Shown: piece after piece, positions 22,066-32,155 of the stretch
Layout of the letters: every line of letters begins with the position of its first letter
How positions within the stretch are numbered: position 1 is the first letter of the stretch
DNA from: Fulvia fulva
Lineage: Eukaryota; Ascomycota; Dothideomycetes; Mycosphaerellales; Mycosphaerellaceae
Reading direction: 5' to 3'
Length of the DNA: 64,000 nucleotides
Assembly: GCF_020509005.1 (NCBI RefSeq)
Contig: NC_063018.1
Coordinates: 1,798,001 to 1,862,000 of the forward strand
Made by a program: the position numbers and the translations under genes
The notes under the pieces: generated by a model
What the model was told of the DNA's origin: nothing
What the model saw: the letters and a program-made list of their open reading frames with translations, nothing else
Database searches by the model: none

Positions 22066-22887
22066 CTACGCGAGCCCGCGGCGCTTGTGCAACCTTTGCT
22101 GCAGCTCGACCTTCTTGATCTGTAGATTCGTTCTCTGAATGTGTAGATCCGTCTTCTCGATCTCCAGCTCCAGCGTTCTTGTTTGGGCTTCGGACGTCGC
22201 CATTGAAATATCGCCTTCAGACAAAGCACGCTTGCGGCCTCCACGAGCTGTGGGACCTCTGGTCAAAGGCTGCGGCATGAGGTCTGTGCCAGGTTCCTGC
22301 TTCACTACTACCTTGATCCGCTCCTTCTCTTCGCCCTCAGCACGATCGGCCTAAGCTTCGTCTACGTTGCCCTCCCCCTTTCCGTCGTATACCTCATGCT
22401 CCATCACCATCAGGTAAAATTCTAGGAACGCACGTCAGTCCAGCTCCATGTTCTTTCCCAGCTCTCAACTTACTACACGCCTCCCCTCTCCCCGTCGTGC
22501 GTTTCCTTCCACTCGGACACTCTGACTTCAGCCCATGGTCGCGGTGCACATGTCGCACGAGGTGAGCCTTCCCGCCATATAGCGCACCGCAGAGCGTATC
22601 ACTGTCGCTTGCTGATGACTTCATGCGGCAGACGCACTCTCCTTGATGGATGGTCGGGTAGCCTTGTGCATCGAGGTCGAAGGCTGGGGCGCCGGTGGGG
22701 AGTCGCTGAAGCTTGATGTATGCCCTGAAGGCGGCCTGGATGCGGTCAGTAGAGAGATAAGATCGGGAAGGATGGCTGAGCGTACTGAGTCCCGGTAAAG
22801 AAGGCCTGAGACGTCGCTCTTGCCGTATTGTAAGAGCGCATTCTCGGCGAGGGCGGTGTCTCGAAGTGTGCGATCGCGGGTCTCCAT
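22066..22887 (-). pseudogene. P5: inverted paralogue, complete three-exon structure with one in-frame TAG
   Basis: Best-resolved member. Exon 1 is 22887-22786 (34 codons, METRDRTLRD..GLLYRDS), intron 50 nt (GTACGC..CTGAC..CAG). Exon 2 is 22735-22474 (AAFRAYIKLQRLPTGAPAF; finger CRMKSSASDSDTLC-x12-H-x4-H), intron 52 nt (GTAAGT..CTGAC..TAG, phase 1). Exon 3 is 22421-22066 ([K]FYLMVMEHEVYDGKGEG). A TAG at 22353-22351, in ..DEA*ADRAEGEEKER.., is a CAG-to-TAG type change. Downstream, IKVVVKQE combines a hydrophobic SIM-like run with a Psi-K-x-E site, then RGGRKR and a coiled coil LELEIEKTDLHIQRTNLQI. The DLxSSPEPE form of the motif is absent. Without the TAG the protein would be about 239 residues. 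The intron positions and phases match P3 and P4 exactly. Confidence 0.75.
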
Positions 22888-23170
22888 TTTGCGGTAGTGG
22901 TGGCGGTAGTGGTGGCGGTATTGGTGGCGGTGGTGGCGTTGATGATGTTCATGTTACCGCTCGTGGAGTGTCTTGTGCCACTGGGCGGAATGATCGAGCG
23001 ACTGGTAAGTTGAACACAGCCCACCGACTAAGTTGGATCATCGCTTTCATTCACTCCGTGCAGCTCGACGAAGCTGGAAGACTGCATCAATGCTTTTACG
23101 CGAGGCCGAGGTTTATCCGTGAACAAGCATGTGATCACGAATTGGGTTAAGCTCAGGTACTCAGCCTGCG
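22888..23170. other. P5 upstream region and right edge of the gene island
   Basis: Non-RIP sequence with a GGT/GGC trinucleotide-like run; open frames on both strands here are low-complexity by-products. Composition switches to TpA-rich at about 23170-23220. Confidence 0.55.
22892..22939. repeat. Imperfect GGTGGC/GGTAGT microsatellite-like tract
   Basis: Repeats of GGTAGTGGTGGC and variants immediately upstream of the P5 start codon on the opposite strand (5' UTR or promoter of P5). Confidence 0.8.
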
Positions 23171-23295
23171 TGGTCTCAGCTTCTACGCTATACCGCAAGC
23201 GGGCGCGAAGCTATACGTAGGCTAAGAGCGTAAGTCGCTTTTTAATAGATAGCTCTATAGAGGATTTTTAGATATTATAGTACTATAAAATTGTA
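23171..23295. other. RIP-type flank, target site of the pogo element
   Basis: TpA-rich, no gene seen. Ends with the TA dinucleotide (23294-23295) duplicated at 25179-25180. Confidence 0.6.
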
Positions 23296-25178
23296 ACGTA
23301 CTTTACTACCGAGCGGGCCACACTACCGAGCGGGCTATACTACCGAGCGGGCCACTTTTGCTAAGAACTATACTACTTCTACTTTGATTACGACGGTATC
23401 TTAATACGACGACATCCTATAGAATCGTTACTAGGAGGACAATTCCTCTTTAGATTCTTCGCTATCTAGTAAGTCTACTTAATAGGTCTGTACGTTATGC
23501 CCCGACTCGCTATATCACTTATAGCGTCGTAGCCTTAGTACTAGCCGAACACTATCTAGCGACTCTCTACTCACTTCCTACCTCCTAGTATCCTCTAGAG
23601 GTATTAATTACGACGCCTTATCGAAGGTTAGAGACCCTCTAGACTAAATGTACTTACGCCTTCGTGCTTTTCGCTATATAAGGGCCTCGTTAGACTTACG
23701 TAGCTTACTAATCTCGCTTTATATAAGAGCTATCTAATACGCTATCTCTCTACTCCCTTTTATAAGCTAATATACCCCTTCCTATAACGAGTTTAGCGAT
23801 AAACCTGCCCGGGCACGTATTTTGTTCGTTACTAGTGTCGATTAAGAGTCGAATTCTTTTATAGTTCGTAGTGTCTTCGACTCCTAAGGGGTAGAGTCCG
23901 GAGCTAGAGGGGTTGGCGTACGTAGCTTAATATTAAGCTTGTCTATCACTGCCTATAGATTAAATAGAACCAAACTAGCGCCTCTGAAGCTCGATAGAAT
24001 GTTCTCCTGTCTGAATATAGCGTTATAGGCTGCCCGGAAGGCGCGTAGGAACTCTACTTTATCGATATAAGTGATACGCTAGCGTACTAAGCCCGAGAGC
24101 TAAGTACCGTATACCTTCTTTAAAGGCGAATAGCAACCTATATCTAATAGCTAGAGTAAGTACGAGGCGTACGATAGTATATATAGGGCTAAGATCTTGT
24201 ATTCCTTATATAGATTCTAGAATGCCTTCGAGTTATAGCTCTCGTAGCTATCGATAATAAGTAGTCTCTATGCCCTAGTTATACGAGCTATAGTATACTT
24301 CTAGAAATGCTCTAGCTACCGTATACCGAACTTATTATTAGTCTAGCCGTTCTCTATTAGCCCGATTGTCTAGTCTAGACCTAAGTTGCCGTCTTAGTAC
24401 TAGGTACTAATATACTATTTGCCTATAAGGATGACGTAGGGTAGGAGCGCTATTCCGTCTATATAGATAGTCTTAATTACTATTATATATTCTCTGTTGC
24501 CCTATTGAACGACCTTCCTCTTTCTACTACGCCTTTCTGTACCCGTAACGACGCTCTAAGACGTAATACTACCTATTATAAACCCTGTCTCGTCGAAGTT
24601 ATAGGTGTCCTAGTTAAGGATAATATACTTCTCCTTTATATTACGTATAAGCAAGAACTACCTCTCGATAACGTCTAGATCTTCTATTAGGGCTCGCTAA
24701 CAATCGTATCTACGTGTTATACGAACCTTTAGCTCACGATACCGCCTAATAAACCTGTCTGTCTAATTGAGACTAGTGGGCTTAAGACCCTTCTCTTATA
24801 GTAATGAATCGGCTATTACTCGTATACTAGCCTTTAATAGCGGGAAACCTCTAAGGTCTAGCTCGAGTATATACTTAAGTATCACCCTCTCTTCTAGCTC
24901 TATAAGCTTCTTCGAATTAGGCTCGTAGTCACCCCGAGGAGGTCGTCTATTTAATCGATACCCTAGTGTAGTTCGAGACGCGTTGTATACCTTTATAGCA
25001 AGGCGAATCGTGATTATCGCGTCGCGTTTCGTGGCCTGGACAGCTAAGGTCAGTTTGGCCTCATTTGAAGACAATATACGCTTTAATAGTAGTTGTATAG
25101 CTATATCTATAGAAGTGGTACAGTTCTTAGCAAAAGTGGCCCGCTCGGTAGTATAGCCCGCTCGGTAGTAAAGCACGT
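23296..25178 (-). mobile_element. Pogo/Fot1-like DNA transposon, RIP-degraded, with TIRs and TA target duplication
   Basis: 1883 bp, the usual size of fungal Fot1-type elements. Terminal inverted repeats are 23296-23368 and 25123-25178, both beginning ACGT[A/G]CTTTACTACCGAGCGGG and ending at CTAAGAAC in the inward direction. They contain tandem 17-bp ACTACCGAGCGGGCCAC-like units, three on the left and two on the right. TA flanks both ends. The transposase is on the minus strand: the N-terminal HTH region is open at 25176-24796 (TKRDAIITIRLAIKVYNASR), and further on NFDETGF (about 24590-24610) carries the first catalytic Asp of the pogo DDE domain. Many TAG stops make it non-autonomous. Confidence 0.85.
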
Positions 25179-26836
25179 TATATTCTAAAGAGTATAATCA
25201 ATTCTACCGTATTGTACTATATATTTCCGCTCTTAATAAGTGTACTTTGCCTTAAGTGTGCTACTATAGCTATGCCTAAAGCTATAGAGATTCGCTATAG
25301 AAATTACTACTCTATAGCTTAGGGTCGCTTTTTTAGTAAAGATAGTTACTTTTATAGGTAGATAGGTATATAGTAGGTTAGTAGGACTATTCGCTTTAAG
25401 GTTTCCTATCTATCTATATCGTATACTCGTACTCGTATAGTAAAGGCTAGTCCTCCAAGCCTCTACCTAATATTAATATTAACTATAGTGCTACTATAGA
25501 AATCTATTGTATTTAGAATCGCTTTTTACTATAGGAAGTAGCTTATATCCGTAGAACTATACGTAAAGCCTATCTATATTAGCTAGTCGTAGAATTAGTT
25601 AAAGTATTTAAAAGTTAAGAATAGTAAGAAATTAGGACCTAAAAAGCCGCCTCCCCTCGTACTAGAGTAACTTATTTCTAACTTATTACTACTATCTACC
25701 GCGGAACTACTAGTTATATAACTAGTTAAGAAACTTAGTTATCGCCGCGATATACGCGATTAAATTACCTAGCTAGCCTAGGGTATTACGGGCTATATAA
25801 TTAACGATAGCGATTATAAGCTATATTTCGAGAATAGCGCGTATCTAAGGTAGAGTACCGTAAGTACTTAAGCTTCGTAGTATATCCCTAAGCTTCGAGG
25901 CGCGGTTAATAAATAACTACTAGTTAGCTCTAGTAAAGATACTAATAAGGTTAGTTATAGCTATTATTACTTCGTCTTAGTAGTCCTACTAGTTATCGAA
26001 GTAAATTATATCGCTAGTTACGTTCGCTAACCCGCGAACTAGAGTATAGTTGACGCGGGTTTAAGTACTAGAACGTACGGTCTAACGGGCTATTATAATA
26101 CGGGTTAGGCCTTTCTAGATTATAACGACGAGCCTCGATACGGTACTTTTAACCTCGTTTAGTTAGCGGCTAGCGGCGTCGATAACACGTATCTAAGTTC
26201 TAAGGCATAAGAAGCTAGTATAGATATCGCTAATTACCTATTATATCTACTAATAGAATAGCTTATCCTAGTACCGCCTAAATACGTAGAAGCGTCGTAG
26301 GCTATATAGTAATCTATAGATAGTCTACTAGATAAGATCTGTTACGAGACTATAGTAGGCGAGTATAGTAGTAGTTTATTAACGAAGTCGATAGCTAACG
26401 AGGTAAGAGAGTCTAAGAGAGAGAGAGCTTCTTAAGGGAAGCGGAAGTCGAGCTCGGGCCGAGCTTAGTCATCGGGCTCACGTGATCACAAGTCACATGA
26501 CCCACCCCAAGTCCTTTACTTACGAGGCAGCCGTAACACTACCCCCCCTTAAAACACCTTCGTCTCGAAGTATATCGTGTCCTTAAGCCTTCCTTATTAC
26601 GTATATAAAGGCTTTATTGTCCTCTATATCTACCGTATTATCTAGTAGCTTAGTTATATATATCGTTGAATTCGGTCCTCCGTAGTAGCTAACTTAGCCT
26701 ATACGAGTATATAAAGGTATAGCCGAGCTAGTATTCTTACTTAGATAATTACTAGAAGTAGGTACTAGCGTAACCCCTCTATTATTCGGCTAGTCTATTA
26801 AGATCGCGTAGCGTCTCGTTTAGAACCTAGTCCTAT
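25179..26836. mobile_element. RIP-degraded repeat of uncertain class, including the 3' flank of an old minus-strand gypsy
   Basis: About 25274-26450 can be read on the + strand as a long frame if TAGs are ignored (begins MPKAIEIRYRNYYS), but I recognise no domain. From about 26530, after a CCCCCCTT tract, the sequence appears to be the 3' end of the old minus-strand gypsy whose integrase resumes at 32604; the chromovirus interrupts it. Assignment of 25.2-26.5 kb remains open. Confidence 0.4.
26832..26836. repeat. Target-site duplication CCTAT, left of the chromovirus
   Basis: Identical to 32599-32603 immediately outside the other LTR. Confidence 0.9.
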
Positions 26837-27279
26837 TGTTAGGGCGAGAGCCTAGCCTATAAGATGTAAGGGTGAAAGCGAGAATGCAGGTGCGAAGTGC
26901 AGATGCAAAAGGGTATGGTATGATTGCTACACAAAACAAAAGACGAAGAAAGCAAGAGAGGCCTGGGGAAGGCCAGATATTTATACGCGACCCTCGCGAG
27001 TGCGTGTCCCCGCATTAACAGGGCTAACCCGTGCGAAGCCGCGCTCAGCAGCTTTGCTCAAAACCTTATTCCAACCTGCCCTACGTTCCGAGTCTTCCAC
27101 GTGCTTCAAGGTTTGGTAGAGGGGTGAATTTGGAGGGCTGGGTCCCGTAGTGAATGTTGCGGGGCATGTGATTCTTGGCGCTCACACACCAAGCTGGACT
27201 GTCACTTCTTGACGACTTCTGAGCGCTCTAAGGCTCTTCTGTCCCCACCTTCTGTACACTCTGTGGGGAGACCATGACA
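26837..27279 (-). repeat. Chromovirus 3' LTR (443 bp)
   Basis: Differs from the other LTR at seven positions (in TGTTA, CCTAG, CCTATAAG with two changes, GGTATGG, CATTAAC and CTCTAAGG). In every case it has TpA where the partner has CpA or TpG, so this copy is the mutated one. Confidence 0.95.
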
Positions 27280-27389
27280 GTAGCCCCCCCGAACAAAGCT
27301 GAGTTCCTACGAAGCCGTAGTAGTTCCACATATCGAGGATGTTCAGCTTCAGTACCAGGCCTAGGCCTGATGTCATGGTCGATACACCA

Positions 27390-30300
27390 TTAGTAAGCCC
27401 CGTCGAAGAGCTCAGATTCGAAGAGCCTGCCGATGTTGACTTCTGGGCCGTCTGCGCGGGCGTGGTATTCTTCGATTGCTTGACGATTGAAGATGATATG
27501 TTGGATAGGTTCCCATGAGGTATCCTACTCAGGGCAACCTTGCCATTCGACTTCATACTTGATCGGCGGTAGTCCTTCAACGTCGTTAGGCTCTGCGCGG
27601 ATTCCCCGGATCTTGCGGACGGCATAGTCGTCAGAAGGTAGGTTAATAGGCTCGTCGACTTCTACTTCATCGGGAGGACCTGGCATGTCTTGGTTTTGGT
27701 TCGGGAATGGGTCCTCAGCCGACGGCCGAAGGCGTACGGGATGGAAGACGTCGTGGATCTTCATGTTCGCAGGAAGAGCTAGACGGTAGGCGTGTGAACT
27801 GATACGCTCGGTGATCTCAAAAGGACCTAGGTTCTTCCAGTTCAGCTTCTTAGAGGGGCGGTCCGTCTTGATGTTCTTAGAGTTGAGGTAGACCATATCG
27901 CCTACTTGGTAGTCGGGAGCTGGCTGGCGACGACGATTGGCTTGATCCTCGTAGATTGCTTGTGCGTACACCATCTCGTCGTGAACTTCTTCATGGATCT
28001 GTGAGAGCATAGTAGCGAACGCGTCTGCTGCTTGCTCGTTTGCGTCTTCGGTAGGCGGGAGAGGTTCTTCTGGTTCCATGCCTGTACGAGGGTGGTAACC
28101 TCTCGTAGTATAGAAGGGAGAGTAGCTAGTAGTCTCCGAGTCCCAGTTACGAGTAGCGAACTCCACCGCAGGGATATGCTGAGGCCAATCCTTCTGGTGG
28201 TAGTCGACGAAGCAACGAAGGACCTGCTCGAGGATAGCGTTCGTAATTTCGGTCTGGCCGTCGGTCTGTGGCTGAAAACTGGTCGAGAGGTTATGCTTGA
28301 TGCCCAGGATAGCACACAGACGCTTCCAGAAGTGCGAGATGAACTGGGTGCCTCTGTCAGAGGTGATGCTATCCGGGAGGCCTTGAAAGCGCCAGACGAA
28401 TTCGTAGAACAAGCGAGCAGTCTCCTTTGCGGTCATGCTCCAGCACGGGATCATGTACCGGTCCTTGGAGTGACGGTCCACGATCACTAGAAGGGCCTTT
28501 GCTTTCACGCCGCTGAAGGTCTTGCCGTGAGGAAGATCGGTGATAAAGTCCATAGTGATGTGCTTCCACGGACGATCAGGAGCCGGGAGAGGGTGCAAGA
28601 GACCGTGGGGACGGTGGCGGTTAGCTTTGGCTCTTCGGCAAGTAGCGCAGTTCAGCACGTAGCGGCGGACGTCCTTCCAGGAATGCGGCCACTAGTAACA
28701 CCTAGCGAGGAGCTTGTGGGTCTTGGCTACGCCTGGGTGACCCCTAGAGGCGGAGTCGTGGATGATTTGAAGAATCTCAGCTCGGATATTAGAGCCTTCG
28801 GGCTGCGGTACGTAAAGCTTCTTACGGAAGTAGACGACACCTTCCTGGAGCTCGCACTCGGACAGCGAGAAGCCCGGGAATGTCCTCGCGCCAGATCCAA
28901 GGGCCTGAACTAACTCTTGGGCGTCTATGTCGGCATCGTACGCTGTTCGTACTCGTGCCATAATGCCTTCGGGCTGCTCCTCATTATCAAACCCCTCAAA
29001 GTCTGATTCGGATGAGCCGTCGGTCGTTACTAAGCCCTCTTCATCGTCGTTCAAGTCCTTAGCGTCCGAGGCGTATTCTTCAGGCTCGGATTCATCGTCA
29101 CTCTCGTCAAGGTAGGCAGGAGCGAGCACGAGAGTAGCAAAGGAAGCGGCGAGCGTAGGCTGGCCGTTCGATAGGTACTCTCGAAGCTCGGAAGAGAGGT
29201 TGTGCTCTTTGATGACTTGTTGCCCTGCGATTTGCCGGCCCCCTCTTCGATCAACTGGAGAGTCACCAGGGCGGCGGGTAAGGGCGTCGGCCATCGAGTT
29301 GGCCTTGCCGGGCGTGTACGAGATCACGAAGTTGAACCGGGAGAGGAACTCGCTCCAGCGGGCCTGGCGACGATTGAGCAGCTTGCTCTTCATAAAGTAG
29401 ACGAGGTTCTTATGGTCGGAGCTTACTTGGACGGGCATAGCAGAGCCTTCGAGCTCGGGGCGCCACTCTTCGAAAGCTTTGACGATGGCGAGAAGCTCCT
29501 TGTCGTAGATCTCGTAGTTACACTCCGTAGCGGTCATCTTCTTGGAGAGGAAGGCGACAGGTAACCAGGGGGATTCAGGCGAGCGGCGTTGTAGCAGGAC
29601 ACCGCCCACCACGCCGTCGGATGCGTCGGTCTCTACACGGGTCTCCAGTTCGAAATCGAAGTGCCGTAGAAGCGGGTTCTTAACAAACTTCGCTTTGAGC
29701 AAGTCAAAAGCCTCCTGGCATTCGTCGGTCCAGGCGAACTTCTCACCCTTGCGCGTGAGCTTCGTCAAAGGGCGTACCACGCCCGAAAATGCGTGGATGA
29801 AGCGGCGGTAGAAGTTGGCAAAGCCTAGGAAACCCTGGACCTCTTTGACGTTCGTAGGAGCATCCCATTCGACGATAGCGTCGATCTTCTCTTGGTCCAT
29901 CTTGATGCCGTCTGCGGTAATGATCAAACCAAGGAACTTGACTTCGGTCTTCTCAAACTCGCACTTGTCGATGTCGAGCTGCAAGCCGGCGTCTGCGAGC
30001 TTCTGAAGGACCTTACAGACGTGCTCGCGGTGCTCCTCCTTGGTCTCGCTGTAGACTAGGATGTCGTCGATGTAGGCAGTACAGAACTGATCGAGGAACT
30101 CCTGAAGGATGTCGTTAATGAAGTTCTGGAAGGTACTAGGCCCGTTACAAACGCCGAAGGGCATAACGAGCGACTCGAACAGCCCGTAGCGAGTACGGAA
30201 GGCTGTGAGATACTCGTGTCCTTCTGCCATTCGTAACTTGTTGAACGCAGCGATGACATCGAGCTTGGTGAAGTACTTGGCCTTAGAGAGGCGCTCGAGC

Positions 30301-30950
30301 GTCTCCTGAATCAACGGTATTGGGTAGCGGTTCTTCTTTGTAACAGCGTTTAAGCCTCGGTAGTCTACGCAGAAGCGTAGACCACCGCCGGGCTTCTTGA
30401 CGAACATGACGGGACTGCCAGCGCTGGAACGGCTCGCTCGAATGAACCCCTTCTTTAGGTTCTCTTCGAGGTATCTCTTGAGGACGATAAGCTCTTCTCG
30501 GGACATGGAATATAACGGTCCGAACGGTGTCTCTGCACCTTCTTCTAGCTCAATCTTGTGGTCGTGAGGGCGATGAGGAGGCAGCTCGTCTGCGGCTTTA
30601 GCATCGAATACGTGGAGGATGTGGTGTGCCCAAGGAGGGACCTTCGTAGCAGGGTCGGTAGGTGTACGCTTCTTGTCGAGCTTCTCGAGGGCGATGTCGA
30701 TATCGCGGAGAGAGGTCGCGAGTTTATAGTCCATAAAAGACTCGCCTAGTGCGCCAGTGTCCATGAGAGTGAGATTGGAAGAAGAGAGTTTCTTTGAGCC
30801 GATATTTACATTCGTGACGAACGGTTTGCAAGCGTGGTCCTTGCCCGTCTCGTCGTACAGGTCTAGCTGTGCTGTATTGATCCTCAACTTCTTTCCTCTC
30901 TTCACTTTCGGTAAACGTTGTTCTTGGTCTTCATCGCGTCGATGAGGAAG
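27390..30950 (-). pseudogene. pol: Chromovirus pol: protease, reverse transcriptase, RNase H, integrase, chromodomain; two premature TAGs
   Basis: The protease box LMDTGALGES lies near 30745-30775. RT carries FVKKPGGGLRFCVDYRGLN and the catalytic AYIDDILVYS near 30055-30090. RNase H has ETDASDGVVGG and YDKELLAIV. The H2C2 integrase finger runs H-x3..H..C-x2-C and is cut by TAG at 28694-28692, between RCY and WPHS. The integrase core shows DFITDLP, TSDRGTQF and the following E region (LEQVL). The GDMVYLNSKN box is followed by a chromodomain IKYEVEWQGCPE-[TAG 27527-27525]-DTSWEP, in which TGG to TAG replaced a conserved Trp. The frame ends at a natural TAA, 27392-27390. Translation likely depended on -1 frameshifting: the pol frame is open across the gag stop, next to GGAAAAAG (about 30961-30954). 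Confidence 0.9.
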
Positions 30951-30952
30951 AC

Positions 30953-32113
30953 CTAGGCTTTTTCCTGCTCAGCGGGAGCAGCAGGAGCAGGCTCGATAGC
31001 GCCGACAGCGCCGCGAACCGGGTTGCGGGCGTTACGGGCAGCGAGCTGCGGACAGTTGGCTGCGATGTGGCCTGGACCGCCGCAGTAGGTGCAGAGTCCG
31101 GCCTGGCGACGGCGAAGCTTCTCTTCGGGAGTGAGCTTACCGTTGACGAGGCCCTGGACTCGAGGGACGGCGGCACCAGCGCTGAGATCCATAGCGTCAC
31201 CTACAGAGACGGGAGGGAGAGCCGTAGGAGCGGCGGCGCCTAGTGGAGCAGCGAAGTGGCTTCCGGGACCACGAGGCTGACGACCTTGAGAACGGGAAGC
31301 GAGGAGAGAGTCGGTGTGTTTCATGTTGGAGTCGAGGCGCTGGCAGGTCTCGACGAGCTCACGGAAGCTCATAGCACCGACGTCCTTGTCCTCGAGGGCT
31401 CGAAGAAGCTCTGCTGACAAACCACGGCGGAGAGTGCTCTTCTTGGTCTCTTCGTTGTAGCCGGTGAACCCGATGTCGCGGTTGAAGGCCGCGAGGTACT
31501 CGGCGAAGCTCTTGTTCTTCTAGAGGAGGTTGTGGATGGCGTTCTGGGCGGTGGCTCTACGGTCTGGATCACCAAAGGCAGCACGGAGGTCCTGCATCAA
31601 GGTGAGGACGTCCGGGCAGCCGATAGTCTGCGTGGCGTTGTCGATGTAGTGTTGTACCTGAGCCGCGGCGTCTCCCCGAAGGAGGGAGAAGACGTACGTG
31701 ACTTTGTCCTTCTCTTGCGGAAAGTGGTCGGCATTAGCCAACAGCTTGATGGTGAGCTGTGTCTCAAATGCCTCAAACTTGCTCTTGTTGCCGTCGAACT
31801 CGTCTGGGTCGTTGACCTTCTTGGAGAAGTGCTGGCGGCGGTTGTCGTCGGCGTGCGGGGCGAGGTTCTAGAAGGTGTTCACAATACCTTGAAGGTATGT
31901 TGCTTGGTTGTTTGCTTGCTCGACCTGCTGGGCGGTCTCGCGGAAAGAGGAGACGGTGCGGTTGATGAGAGCGTAGGCGGTGTCGGGGTTGGCGTTTGCC
32001 CAGGCACCGAAGGCAGCGGCGTTCGAGAAGGGGATGTCAGTCCACTCACTGAAGTGGAATGGAGTGTCTTGGTTGTCGAGGTTGACACCTCTATCGGTGG
32101 CGTGGTCACCCAT
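30953..32113 (-). pseudogene. gag: Chromovirus gag with CCHC zinc knuckle; two premature TAGs
   Basis: Begins MGDHATDRGVNL at 32113 and ends with its natural stop at 30953-30955 (386 codons plus stop). TAG at 31870-31868 (..VNTF*NLAPHADD..) and TAG at 31522-31520 (..AIHNLL*KNKSFAEYL..) interrupt it; both fit CAG to TAG. Capsid-like helices are followed by a zinc knuckle CTYCGGPGHIAANC (C-x2-C-x4-H-x4-C, about 31090-31050). It would form the virus-like particle and bind template RNA. Confidence 0.9.
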
Positions 32114-32155
32114 GAGGATGACTCGAGTGGTTGACGGTTTGTTGGTCTTTTGTGA

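Noticed and set aside
26924..27127. 67-codon frame present twice (also 32243-32446)
   Set aside because: Lies inside both chromovirus LTRs; the duplication is the LTR itself, not a gene family.
28032..28490. Plus-strand frame within the chromovirus pol
   Set aside because: Complement of the integrase coding region; no independent support.
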